From: Chitinophaga dinghuensis
GTDB taxonomy: Bacteria; Bacteroidota; Bacteroidia; Chitinophagales; Chitinophagaceae
Direction of reading: 5' to 3'
Assembly: GCF_003259435.1 (NCBI RefSeq)
Contig: NZ_QLMA01000004.1
Span: forward strand, 620,001 to 684,000
Length of the DNA stretch: 64,000 nucleotides
Each line of letters opens with the position of its first letter. Position 1 is the first letter of the stretch. The notes beneath the pieces were generated by a model. It did not search any database. It had not been told where the DNA came from and worked only from the letters and a program-made list of their open reading frames with translations. The position numbers were made by a program, and so were the translations under genes. Positions 17,372 through 26,130 of the stretch are shown here, in pieces.

Positions 17372-18661
17372 ATGCAAATTTCATGGAAAGTAATATCGTT
17401 ATTGATATTACCGTTAGCCAGCTTCGCTCAGAAAACAGTTGTACCCGGAAGCCCAGACATTAACCCAGCTCGTTTGAAAACCGGAAAGTCATTGTACACG
17501 ATCTACTATGTAAAAGATCTCACTTGGACAAAGAAGGGTACCTATACGAACGATTTATCTATTACAGGTAATGAGTTGAAACTGGTAGTCGACTACATTG
17601 ATGATAAGGATAAATGGTACAGAAAGAGAACATCTGTAGCGGATACAAAAACATTTAATCCTGTCAGCTATAAATCAGAAAGCCTGAAAAGTGTGTTGGA
17701 CCTGAATTTCAGTAATCCGGTAACTGCTAAAACCCGTTATCTGAATGGCGATAAGGAGCAGCAGGTCACTATTAAGCCTAAAGGGAAATTCGTGGATTTT
17801 AATATGGCAGAACTGCTGTTTACCACCTTGCCACTGGATGTAGGATACAAGGCGCTGGTACCAGAGTTTTATTATGATAAAAGTCCGGATAGCGTACTCT
17901 CTAACTACATTATTAAAGATGTAAAAAGCTATATACATCGTTCTCCCAAAACCGGCAGTCACGAATCCTGGCTGGTGAGCGTACTGGAAGAGGAATCTAA
18001 CGCTGTTTACAACTACGTAATAGATAAAAAAGATTACCGGATCTGGCAAAGAGAAATGCCTGTAGGCGGCGGCACCACTGAAATATGCGTTAATGAAGAA
18101 TTAGACTACAGACCTATAGAGGCTAACTTCGACAAAGCAGAAAACCTGAGAAAACTGGAGAAAGGAAATAGCGTAATTGTGGGAACTGCATTTGCAAGAG
18201 ATCACAACAGTCGGCAACTGGTGAATATCAACAGGGCCCAATTTGCGCCCAGAGGTACGGTGGTGGCGATCATACCCAATTCCGCATACCTGGAAGAATG
18301 GAAAGAAGTAAACCGTAAAATCAGGAAACGCAAAAAACTGCCGGAGGTGCCCATCGATCCTAACGTTAGTGCATGTGTTAAAACCACTACCGTGTATGAC
18401 GACAAAGGTCATTTTGAATTCACCAACCTGATGCCTGGTGAGTATATTTTATTTGCCAGCTTTGGCTATACGCATAGATATTCTTACTCCTATTATGCGG
18501 GAACCTCTAATTTGGTGCACCCTAGTGGAGCCGTATTATCTTCCACACCCATTTACCAGTCTGCAAATGCCTCCTCTGGCGCAACCGCTGAGATAGAATT
18601 ATATGTAACCATCAAAAAAGATGGAGATAAAGTAGATGTGAATCTGAAAGACGTACGTTAA
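17372..18661 (+). CDS. Secreted protein of unknown function
   Basis: The 429-residue protein has a signal peptide (cleavage near ASFAQ). The N-terminal two thirds form an all-beta domain with repeated YK/YI strands and no recognised family. The last ~150 residues carry a carboxypeptidase-regulatory-like unit (GTAFARD...; DDKGHFEFTNLMPGEYILFASFGYTH), as seen in surface proteins of Bacteroidota. It is alone in its transcription unit, ending in a terminator shared with the convergent heme-protein gene. The protein is exported; function is not predictable. Confidence 0.7.
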   Translation: MQISWKVISLLILPLASFAQKTVVPGSPDINPARLKTGKSLYTIYYVKDLTWTKKGTYTNDLSITGNELKLVVDYIDDKDKWYRKRTSVADTKTFNPVSYKSESLKSVLDLNFSNPVTAKTRYLNGDKEQQVTIKPKGKFVDFNMAELLFTTLPLDVGYKALVPEFYYDKSPDSVLSNYIIKDVKSYIHRSPKTGSHESWLVSVLEEESNAVYNYVIDKKDYRIWQREMPVGGGTTEICVNEELDYRPIEANFDKAENLRKLEKGNSVIVGTAFARDHNSRQLVNINRAQFAPRGTVVAIIPNSAYLEEWKEVNRKIRKRKKLPEVPIDPNVSACVKTTTVYDDKGHFEFTNLMPGEYILFASFGYTHRYSYSYYAGTSNLVHPSGAVLSSTPIYQSANASSGATAEIELYVTIKKDGDKVDVNLKDVR

Positions 18662-18703
18662 CGGAGAGAATGAGTATATAAAATTATAATTATAGACACG
18701 GAA

Positions 18704-18747
18704 TAAAGAAGCCTTACAGCTATTCTCAGCTGTAAGGCTTTACTTTT
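18704..18747. terminator. Bidirectional terminator between convergent genes
   Basis: AGCCTTACAGCT / AGCTGTAAGGCT around ATTCTC, with TTTACTTTT on the right side and A-rich sequence on the left. It serves both the secreted-protein gene and the CxxCH gene. Confidence 0.85.
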
Positions 18748-18768
18748 ATAGAAAATTCCCTGTAAGTA

Positions 18769-20244
18769 TCATCGTTTTTTCTTATACATAGACACAGGGT
18801 ACTGCGCTGCAGAAATGGCAAAACTAAAATCGCCGAAAATATTATTGTTGACAGAGTCCCCGGGATAAGCCGCAATAGTGCTGTATTTATGACAACTATA
18901 GCAGGTATGGGTATCCTGTACGTAGCTCTCCATAGTCGTATTAGCGACGATATGGGCGCCACTCAGCATCGCGGAGACATTGAGCGGAAACGGCGCAGGA
19001 ATGGGCGTGCTTTTATCGGGCTGTAAAGTTTGGGACCAGATCACATCTACGAGTTCATAATACTGAAATACAGATTGAGGATAGAACTGCCTGATATTAT
19101 TTTGCATGCTGGTATTGATAGGTACCGCATCCGTCTTGTCAATCGCATTCAGCCTGGTAATTTGTATAGGTACTGGCGCTGCCTGCGACAGGTTATAAGG
19201 AGGGGATGTATTGGGCGTACAGCCTACTGTTACGGAGCCGCCCGTATTCAGGTTCACCTGCTGGCTGAAACAATTCGGGTTGTAAAAATTGTATCCGTAA
19301 GGGGGAGTGGTATTACTATTGACGTCCGGCACATTATCAATCTGTTCAAAGGTGGCCCATACCCAGGTAGGTTGATTCTGCGTTTTGTGGAGAATATGTA
19401 AACCCACTAATGCCACATTGGTTTCTCTTAGCTTGCCAGTAGCGCTATCATAAACAGTTGCCCGGGAAAGCTTATAGCGCGCCCATTTAGGGGAATCGAG
19501 ACTGTCCACTTCCATCCAGGCAGCTTTGACTTCTATTGCTCCCACCGGACCATTGTACTGACCTTGCGGGAAATTTAGCGGAACGCCATTTTTTACCGAA
19601 TCATGTTGGGTGATGGCATTATAATATCCGTTCCTGATGACAAAATCATAATAATCCTTATTCAACTTAATCTCATACCAGACATTGGTATTATTCTGAG
19701 CGCCCAGCCAGTTAGGTTTGCCAAAAGGTGCTGCCTGACCGGGATCCAGGCCAAATGTTGAATCCACCGCAAACTTAGTAGTGAAGGTTAAGAGCTTGGT
19801 TTTAGTGGGGCTCATCAATAAATTCTGGGTTCTGAACCTGGCGGCAAATTGTGGCGACACAAGGGTTCCCCAGGCAGATGGGTGAGCGCCGTTCGGTTGA
19901 AAAAGTACATCCAGTGGCATGTACTTCTCCCAGCTTACCGGGGCGAAATCTTTTGGAGCGCCAAAATATCCGGATGAATCCACCGGCCAGTTCATCGTAA
20001 TGAATTCCTGCCAGGCAAAGCAATCAGCCTGGGATTGGTTATTGAATGCAGGTAAGTCCCCAGGTACTTTGTTATTGAATTGGATCACGACATTATATAG
20101 CGGGGAAGTAGAATAACAGTTGCAGGTGTTTGCCGTGAGGCCCGACTTCCGGACCCCGTTGTCCGGCTTGAATGCTGTTATGACGAATTGGTTGATAAAT
20201 AAAACCGTACAGGTAATAATGAATATAATAACGGATCTGTTCAT
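18769..20244 (-). CDS. Exported protein with single c-type heme motif (CxxCH)
   Basis: The 491-residue protein begins with a membrane/signal segment (IIFIITCTVLFINQFVITAF). Near its end lies CYSCHK (Cys448, Cys451, His452), a c-type heme attachment motif, and a late Met (VSMYKKKR) could be the second axial ligand. Between them is a large domain of about 400 residues with many aromatic and Pro/Asn-rich segments and no family I can name. It is the last gene in a lipase / lectin-like / heme-protein run, with a 108-bp gap and hairpin after the previous gene. It may hold a novel oxidoreductase; heme binding is the only inference I trust. Confidence 0.7.
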   Translation of the reverse strand: MNRSVIIFIITCTVLFINQFVITAFKPDNGVRKSGLTANTCNCYSTSPLYNVVIQFNNKVPGDLPAFNNQSQADCFAWQEFITMNWPVDSSGYFGAPKDFAPVSWEKYMPLDVLFQPNGAHPSAWGTLVSPQFAARFRTQNLLMSPTKTKLLTFTTKFAVDSTFGLDPGQAAPFGKPNWLGAQNNTNVWYEIKLNKDYYDFVIRNGYYNAITQHDSVKNGVPLNFPQGQYNGPVGAIEVKAAWMEVDSLDSPKWARYKLSRATVYDSATGKLRETNVALVGLHILHKTQNQPTWVWATFEQIDNVPDVNSNTTPPYGYNFYNPNCFSQQVNLNTGGSVTVGCTPNTSPPYNLSQAAPVPIQITRLNAIDKTDAVPINTSMQNNIRQFYPQSVFQYYELVDVIWSQTLQPDKSTPIPAPFPLNVSAMLSGAHIVANTTMESYVQDTHTCYSCHKYSTIAAYPGDSVNNNIFGDFSFAISAAQYPVSMYKKKR

Positions 20245-20282
20245 CTTTTTGCAGGATTTAAATGAAATGGTACTAATAATTT

Positions 20283-20312
20283 GAGCGGCACATATGAACC
20301 TATGTGCCGCTC
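20283..20312 (-). other. Intercistronic hairpin
   Basis: GAGCGGCACATA and TATGTGCCGCTC form a perfect 12-bp stem with a 6-nt loop between the lectin-domain and heme-protein genes. No T-run follows, so RNA stabilisation or partial termination is more likely than a full stop. Confidence 0.6.
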
Positions 20313-20352
20313 TCCTATATCAATCAGCTGACAAGTTGATGTGTGGCATTTT

Positions 20353-22440
20353 TCAGCTTACATCAATGGTCACGGTAACAAATCCAATATTATCAGTCAA
20401 TCCTGCGCCATATTGGGCATTCAGGTCATCATTGATACATAATTGTAATTCGCCACTGAGGTTGGCCGGTACTTCGGCTCCCTTACCAATCATGAACACT
20501 GTACTGCCTACTCTTCCAACGAGTGCGCCTATGTTTTGTCCTGCCATCGGATAGCCCGGAGGAGCCTGGAAGAACACAGGATTACCGCCGGCATCATATA
20601 ATTGACCGCCATTATCCTGTGGATTGGCTGTCCATAAACCGGATGCATATTTAATGGAAGCCTTTTGGGTAGGAGTGAGCACAATGCCTGTATTTTGCCA
20701 TGCAATAGTGGATTGTATAATTACTGGCGATACGGTAAACAGTGCAAGCATTGGGGCTGAACGTTGCTGACCAACATTCGTTACATATACTGCCTGTTGT
20801 CCATGTCTTCCATTAGGGCCCACTGTAACGGTGACGTATAACGCTTTATAGGTGCTAGGTTGACTATTACCAGGAACGGCATAGAAAACGTTTTCCTTAA
20901 CAGCTGTTACTTCCGCAGTAATATTGGGGTCGCCGAAGGTGACTTTAGGAAAGGTGTCCGGTTTGTTGGCTTCTGCTGTACAGGTGTCCACAACTACTAC
21001 CATTTCCACAGTGGTGCCAACATTTACGACAGATGGCACATAGGTACTGTTACTTAACAAAGGAATTGGATGGTTTACCGGATTAGGGACACTGATATTG
21101 TATAAAGTGTCGAAATAATCCTGGTAAAACATTTGAACTGGCTGCGCATATGTTTCGTCTGGAACGGTATCGCCTACTGGTTCATAGCCTTGTGGGGTAG
21201 TACCTGCATAAGCGCTGGCTACGATCTGCATTTTGAAGGTATAAGTTACCTGAGATCCCCAGTTGATAGGTGCACCGGAAATAGTGATATCGCTTACAGT
21301 ATAATTTTTATCAGCAGGCACTTCAAATACTGCATGCAGGATAAAATTACCTGGTAATGCTACACCATTCTGATCAGTGAGCGTTTTGCTACCGCGGGTA
21401 ATGGTCCAGAAAGTGGATGCATCGGTGCCATCAGGCGTTTTGTAATTGGAGAAATCAGGCATCTGAATGTATAAACCCGGAGGATCTGCAAGCGTTAGTA
21501 CTAATCCCTGTGTAACGAAATTATTCACTGTGCCGCCAATATTAGGGTCGCTGTTACGGAACCGTTGACCAAACTGACCTACACAGATTAAATCGTTGTA
21601 TTGTGCAGATGGCCACATGGTATTGGTGGTAGCGGGTGGTGGTGGAGGATTGAACCGTTGAACGGTAGAGGTAGTGGCGAGTCCAATCTCTGTTTGTATC
21701 GTGTTAGGAGTACTGGTGAGATGTATGGCGCCGCCTTGTGTAGAACTGGATACTGGTCCGCTGTTCCATTTGTTCAACGGGTTGTATACCGGCTGATTGG
21801 TGATAGGATTTACGATACCTGGTACGGATAAATCCTGTAGGGTAATCTGTGGCTTATTCAATATGGACTGATACAATGCCAGCACCTGATTAGGATCTAC
21901 TTCCCATAAAGTATTCCAGTATTCAGGATTTTCGCAGGTAAAATCAATGCGTGTAATTTTTCCCGCCTCATTACGGGTAACTGCCCATTCGCAGTACTCG
22001 TCTTGCCAGCCTCTTGGGCCATAAGGGAAATAGGCAACGTTTTGCCCTGCTGGCACATCACAAGGGTCATTAGAGATCTGTCCGGGCATTACTCCCGTAT
22101 CGGCCATTTGGTACAACTGATCTGGTGAGGCGCTAGGGAAGTTGTATTCCAGTCTCCCAGGAAAAGCCATCCACAGAATGTTGGCTGCATTGCTGGGTGG
22201 GTTGTTGTAAATGGGGTTATAATAATTGGTAGTAGGGGGCGTATTGGTGGTGTTCCAATTGTTATTCAACATGCCCTGCTGTGTAAATCCGTCCAGGTTA
22301 TTATTCCACAGGCTATTCATCATCTTTTGTTTGTCGGGGTTTCCTGCGAAATCCTGGATATTCGCCGGGGTACGATACTGAAAGCCCGTGGTCGTAGCAG
22401 ACACCATTTTGTCTGCGATGATTTTTTCTACACTTTGCAT
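20353..22440 (-). CDS. Large protein with C-terminal LecA (PA-IL)-like lectin domain
   Basis: The 695-residue protein has no signal peptide. Its last ~120 residues (574-695) match the LecA/PA-IL galactophilic lectin pattern: IAWQNTGIVLTPTQ, SGLWTANP, GYPMAGQNIGALVGRVG and the calcium/sugar site CINDDLNAQYGAGLTDN. The upstream ~570 residues are rich in Pro, Asn and aromatic residues, with beta-sandwich-like strands, a PPPPP linker near residue 270 and no recognised family. It may bind sugars. It lies between a lipase gene and the CxxCH gene, all on the minus strand; the three may work together. The 389 bp upstream hold a repeat and a terminator only. Confidence 0.75.
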   Translation of the reverse strand: MQSVEKIIADKMVSATTTGFQYRTPANIQDFAGNPDKQKMMNSLWNNNLDGFTQQGMLNNNWNTTNTPPTTNYYNPIYNNPPSNAANILWMAFPGRLEYNFPSASPDQLYQMADTGVMPGQISNDPCDVPAGQNVAYFPYGPRGWQDEYCEWAVTRNEAGKITRIDFTCENPEYWNTLWEVDPNQVLALYQSILNKPQITLQDLSVPGIVNPITNQPVYNPLNKWNSGPVSSSTQGGAIHLTSTPNTIQTEIGLATTSTVQRFNPPPPPATTNTMWPSAQYNDLICVGQFGQRFRNSDPNIGGTVNNFVTQGLVLTLADPPGLYIQMPDFSNYKTPDGTDASTFWTITRGSKTLTDQNGVALPGNFILHAVFEVPADKNYTVSDITISGAPINWGSQVTYTFKMQIVASAYAGTTPQGYEPVGDTVPDETYAQPVQMFYQDYFDTLYNISVPNPVNHPIPLLSNSTYVPSVVNVGTTVEMVVVVDTCTAEANKPDTFPKVTFGDPNITAEVTAVKENVFYAVPGNSQPSTYKALYVTVTVGPNGRHGQQAVYVTNVGQQRSAPMLALFTVSPVIIQSTIAWQNTGIVLTPTQKASIKYASGLWTANPQDNGGQLYDAGGNPVFFQAPPGYPMAGQNIGALVGRVGSTVFMIGKGAEVPANLSGELQLCINDDLNAQYGAGLTDNIGFVTVTIDVS

Positions 22441-22680
22441 TTCGATTTTGTTTTAAATGGTTATTTAAAATTGTGTGGAGACGAAATATGTATGTTAGGA
22501 TATCTGATTATTTGAGGTTGAATCATGGAGGGGTTTTCATTTTGTGGTACAAAGGTATTGAGCCAGGCGATTCAATAAACCGTGAAAATACCTTTTTTGC
22601 TGACAAATAATTTTAGTATATTAAGAACTATACCATGCCGGAATGCTCTCCTCTGATTTGGGTAAGGGTTGAAATTTTGT

Positions 22681-22696
22681 TTAGGGAGACAAGGTT
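22681..22696 (+). repeat. Dispersed 16-mer TTAGGGAGACAAGGTT, copy 2
   Basis: Identical to 15321-15336, in the intergenic region between the lectin-like gene and the lipase terminator. The rest of 22441-22766 shows no gene. Confidence 0.6.
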
Positions 22697-22766
22697 ACTC
22701 CGGTATCAGTATGAACATGTTAGCTTTGAGTGAAAGAAGAACTACGACACAAATAGTATGACCATA

Positions 22767-22806
22767 AAGAAAGCCTTATAGTTTAAAACTATAAGGCTTT
22801 CTTCTG
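22767..22806 (-). terminator. Terminator after the lipase gene
   Basis: Two 18-bp arms starting AAGAAAGCCTTATAG are exact inverse copies around a single A. On the minus strand the stem ends in CTTTCTT. It suggests that the lipase and the lectin-like gene have separate transcripts. Confidence 0.85.
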
Positions 22807-22829
22807 AATGTTATGCCTTACTTATGTCA

Positions 22830-23777
22830 TTAGCTTTTGGCTCTGCAAGTGCCGCCTCCAGCGTTTATGATATTTGGGTTATCATTACCATTGAGTACCT
22901 CCAATAGATATTGATAAACTGGCAGCTGATGGGCGCATCCGAAAGCGGTGCTGACATTCTTGTTAGTGCTGGAATCCACCTGGAATCCTTTGGCTACCTG
23001 TGTATAAATGTTTTTACCGTTTTCAATCCATTGTGGAAGGGTAGGAACGAGATCAGGCTTGTTATATACCCGGTTGCTTTTGGAAATGTTTTGGTTGAAA
23101 GTATCGGTAAAGGTGCTGTCGCCTGTCATCGGCGATGCGTAAGTATATACGCAAAGGTTTAGATCTTTACCCTGTCCGACAGTAACCGCAGCCGCATAAT
23201 AAGTAATGATGGCGGCTCCCAGGCTATGGCCTGTAAGTACTGTTCGTACATTGGCAGCATCTTTCATCAGCGCAGCCGGATTTGCCGCAACAGTTGTAAA
23301 CAATACTGGCTTAATTTGATTATTGGCGCCGGCCAGTGATACCACTTTTCCTGCTTTATACAGATTGTAAAATCCGGATGGAACAGATGGGTTACTGTCA
23401 AATTCCTTAAATGCAGTAGGCACGAAATAATTGTCTGCAATGGTTTCGAAAGAAGTTTCAGTACCACGAATGGCTATCACATATTCCTTGGTGCTGTTAT
23501 GCTGTGCGATATAACCAAAGTAAACAAGTGACTGCTGTTCCAGCATCTGTATATTGTATAATACAGTGTAGTCTGTTAAGAAGTTCGGATCTATCAACAG
23601 CTGGAAACTACTGTCATTGCAGATAGCGGTATATGCCTTTAAAGAAGGATTTGTTTGGGTGGCTGTATCGCTATTCTTTACTGCTTGTTTGTAAAGGATG
23701 TCTGCCAGGTTTACGTGTTTGGCGTACTTAACAGCTTCAGTTAAGGAAATGGCTAAGGGTTTTACATGAGTGTCCAT
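22830..23777 (-). CDS. Class 3 lipase
   Basis: The 315-residue protein has an alpha/beta-hydrolase lipase_3 core: IAIRGTE (oxyanion region), nucleophile Ser185 in LTGHSLGAA, Asp242 in NKPDLVP and His283 in CAHQLPVY. The triad is complete. There is no signal peptide, although its neighbours and activity suggest an extracellular job; it could be exported by a non-Sec route or act inside. Its gene is first in the lipase / lectin-like / CxxCH run on the minus strand. The likely reaction is hydrolysis of acylglycerols or related esters. Confidence 0.88.
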   Translation of the reverse strand: MDTHVKPLAISLTEAVKYAKHVNLADILYKQAVKNSDTATQTNPSLKAYTAICNDSSFQLLIDPNFLTDYTVLYNIQMLEQQSLVYFGYIAQHNSTKEYVIAIRGTETSFETIADNYFVPTAFKEFDSNPSVPSGFYNLYKAGKVVSLAGANNQIKPVLFTTVAANPAALMKDAANVRTVLTGHSLGAAIITYYAAAVTVGQGKDLNLCVYTYASPMTGDSTFTDTFNQNISKSNRVYNKPDLVPTLPQWIENGKNIYTQVAKGFQVDSSTNKNVSTAFGCAHQLPVYQYLLEVLNGNDNPNIINAGGGTCRAKS

Positions 23778-23982
23778 AGAATGATGATTTGAGGGTGAAC
23801 AATTGTTTGGTTGTTGAGGTGTAATAGTTAGGAATGCAAACGTAGTGTATTTTCATAATCCGGAGAAATTATTTTTCCATCAGATGTATAGCAGGCACTG
23901 CGTGTATGGCGTTGTGAATCCTAAGGAGGTGAGGGGAACTGTATTCATCAGGGGAATGGTGGTACTTCAATTCAAGGTAATT
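23778..23982. other. Intergenic, no gene seen
   Basis: This is the upstream region of the lipase gene, AT-rich, with no open frame worth reporting; a terminator for the next minus-strand gene begins at its right edge. Confidence 0.5.
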
Positions 23983-24015
23983 AAAAAGCCTTGCAGTAAT
24001 GGGATGCAAGGCTTT
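23983..24015 (-). terminator. Terminator after the alpha/beta hydrolase gene
   Basis: AAAGCCTTGCA and TGCAAGGCTTT pair around a 9-nt loop; on the minus strand TTTTTAA follows. It belongs to the recurring AAGCCTT terminator type of this window. Confidence 0.8.
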
Positions 24016-24090
24016 ATTTGAATAATGAAAAAGATTTGCTATGACTTCGACTGTTGGTCGATATACTTACGGGATAATGGCAAATCGCTA

Positions 24091-25038
24091 TCAGTTCAGA
24101 AAAAAATCCATTAATCCTTCCAATACAGGTGCGGTTTGTTCTTGTACCAGCCAGTGACCGGCGCCCATAATTTTGATCTCCTTTACATCTGATGCTACTA
24201 GTCGGAGATGGTCTGCCAGAAAAGGAGCAGATTGATATTCGCCGCCCATGGCTAATACAGGCATTGTTAGTTTGTGCTGGCTAAACTGGAGATTGTCTTT
24301 AGCGTCTTGAGGAAACGCAGCAAACCAGCTGAAACTGCCGGTAGTGGCGCCTGGTACAGCATATGCTCTTATGAATTCGTTCGTTTCTTCAGGGGTGAAT
24401 GCATTTTGTACATGTCCAACAACTGGCCAGAAGTTAGTTAAGAAAATCTTTTCTTTCCCGGCTACCACCTGCCCTGATGCGGGCCATCCAAAGAAACCGA
24501 ACCACCATAGTTTATCTTTGGCCTCGGACCAAACAGGCTCAATACCTGGCAGCAAAGCATCGAGAAAAGCCACTTTCTTCACTTCATTTCCATATTGGGC
24601 TGCATAGGCATACGCTACCATTAATCCGATATCATGACCTGCCAGGTTGATACTGTTATACCCAAGCTTTTCTACCAGTGTATGAATGTCTGTTGCCATA
24701 GTTTTCTTATCATATCCAGACGTAGGTTTACCGGATTCTCCTACTCCTCGCAGGTCCGGGGCAATGACGGTAAAATGTTTTGACAGCGCTGGCAGTATCC
24801 TGTTCCACATATACCAGTTTTGGCCGAACCCATGAACCAATACCAACGCGGGACCTTGTCCGCCGATAACGTAATGGATTTTAACGCCATTTACATCCAT
24901 AAACTGATTTTTGAAATTGGCCGGCGGTAATGCTGGTTTTGTAACGGACTTTTGCGCATTTACCGCCATACCAAACATGGCAATGGAAAGTATCATTAAT
25001 AGCAGAGATCGCATTAAATGCTTTTGACCGAAATTCAT
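24091..25038 (-). CDS. Secreted alpha/beta hydrolase, epoxide-hydrolase/dehalogenase-like
   Basis: I start at MNFGQKHLMRSLLLM because it gives a good signal peptide (cleavage near AVNAQ); an upstream in-frame ATG at 25089 gives no sensible leader. The 315-residue hydrolase has HGFGQNWYMW, the nucleophile position GHDIG (Asp136, not Ser), and a catalytic His in GAGHWLVQE. Asp at the elbow points to epoxide hydrolase or fluoroacetate-type dehalogenase chemistry, not lipase. The protein is periplasmic. It is the second Asp-nucleophile hydrolase in this window. The substrate is unknown. A terminator follows. Confidence 0.82.
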   Translation of the reverse strand: MNFGQKHLMRSLLLMILSIAMFGMAVNAQKSVTKPALPPANFKNQFMDVNGVKIHYVIGGQGPALVLVHGFGQNWYMWNRILPALSKHFTVIAPDLRGVGESGKPTSGYDKKTMATDIHTLVEKLGYNSINLAGHDIGLMVAYAYAAQYGNEVKKVAFLDALLPGIEPVWSEAKDKLWWFGFFGWPASGQVVAGKEKIFLTNFWPVVGHVQNAFTPEETNEFIRAYAVPGATTGSFSWFAAFPQDAKDNLQFSQHKLTMPVLAMGGEYQSAPFLADHLRLVASDVKEIKIMGAGHWLVQEQTAPVLEGLMDFFLN

Positions 25039-25386
25039 CTTACAATTTATTTTAGGGTTAATGAATGATTGGGTACCACCTATATGCAACGGAGCATCTA
25101 TGAAACCCGGGATGGAATGATGGATCGTGTCTCCCGATAGCTATTTACTTATATCCATCCAATCCTTACATACTGAAATTAGCAATAGATGCTCATGCTA
25201 CACTGATAACCGATAGGGTAGATATTACAAACATTTCGGAAACATAGACAGTTTGAAATTAGGAGAAAAAGACGGAAAGAGGGTTGCAGCTTGGCAATTC
25301 CAGAAGATCTTCCAATATTTGCATCCTAATACAGCGAGGTAGGACTATTCCAAAGCTTTGCTGTATAAGGATTTTATATTACTGTT
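25039..25386. other. Intergenic divergent promoter region, no gene seen
   Basis: The 348 bp between the divergent hydrolase and DUF1826 genes hold a short GTGTCTCCC word (25127) that partly resembles the TTAGGGAGAC repeat, but no gene or RNA that I can support. Confidence 0.5.
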
Positions 25387-26085
25387 ATGATAGATTCATC
25401 TCATGCGGAGAAACATATTCTCCGTGTCAATAGTTTCGAGGAACTGGTTTCAACTCCTTTTCATGGCGATATTAATGCCATTTGTTGGACACGTGAACTA
25501 AGTGGTGATTTTTCTGAGATTGTTAAGAAGATACATTCAACTGGAAATATGACAGAAATTGAGGAAGAAGAGCTGCGTGCGCTTCAGTTGACAGAACAAG
25601 GTCAACTGGCGCGGGAAACTATTTTAAATGATTTGAAATTACTGGAGGCGCATGGGGCATCGCCAGTACTCAATGTGATTACACACTATGAACGGGATGA
25701 TGATTTCCCATTTTTTCCAACGGATGTATACTCCTTTCATGTGGATCGCTCTCCTGTGCCCACTGATACCTTTTTATGTACCTACTATGGCGATTCCAGT
25801 GAAATACTGCCCAATGCCCAGGGCAAAAAGAAAGTATTGATTCCGGAAATACGTGATGAACTCAGAAAGCTCTATTATGGACCAGAGGAAGGTTTTGAAA
25901 CCTTCTTAAGTGAACATTCTTTTGATTTGCATTATCAGGCAGAATGGGATGCTCAGCCCATAAGCCTGGGGATTGGCCACCTGTGGAGATTAGCAGTGGA
26001 TCATCCTGAAAGTAAGGTGCCTCCTTGTCTTCATCGCGCACCGGAGGAAAAATCCGGCAAGAGCAGATTGTTGCTGATTTGTTGA
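25387..26085 (+). CDS. DUF1826-like protein
   Basis: The 232-residue protein shows the main landmarks of DUF1826: ICWTRELS near the start, FHVDRSPVPTDTFLCTYYGDSSEIL in the middle, and PPCLHRAPEEKSGKSRLLL at the end. The conserved His and Asp in FHVDR and the His in LHRAP suggest a metal or oxygenase-like site. In proteobacteria the family often lies in Zur/zinc-response loci; no such context exists here. The match is by motif recognition, so moderate. Confidence 0.55.
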   Translation: MIDSSHAEKHILRVNSFEELVSTPFHGDINAICWTRELSGDFSEIVKKIHSTGNMTEIEEEELRALQLTEQGQLARETILNDLKLLEAHGASPVLNVITHYERDDDFPFFPTDVYSFHVDRSPVPTDTFLCTYYGDSSEILPNAQGKKKVLIPEIRDELRKLYYGPEEGFETFLSEHSFDLHYQAEWDAQPISLGIGHLWRLAVDHPESKVPPCLHRAPEEKSGKSRLLLIC

Positions 26086-26130
26086 TGGTATTAATATCAA
26101 ATGATATGCGGTTCTTTTCTGCTAATGCTG

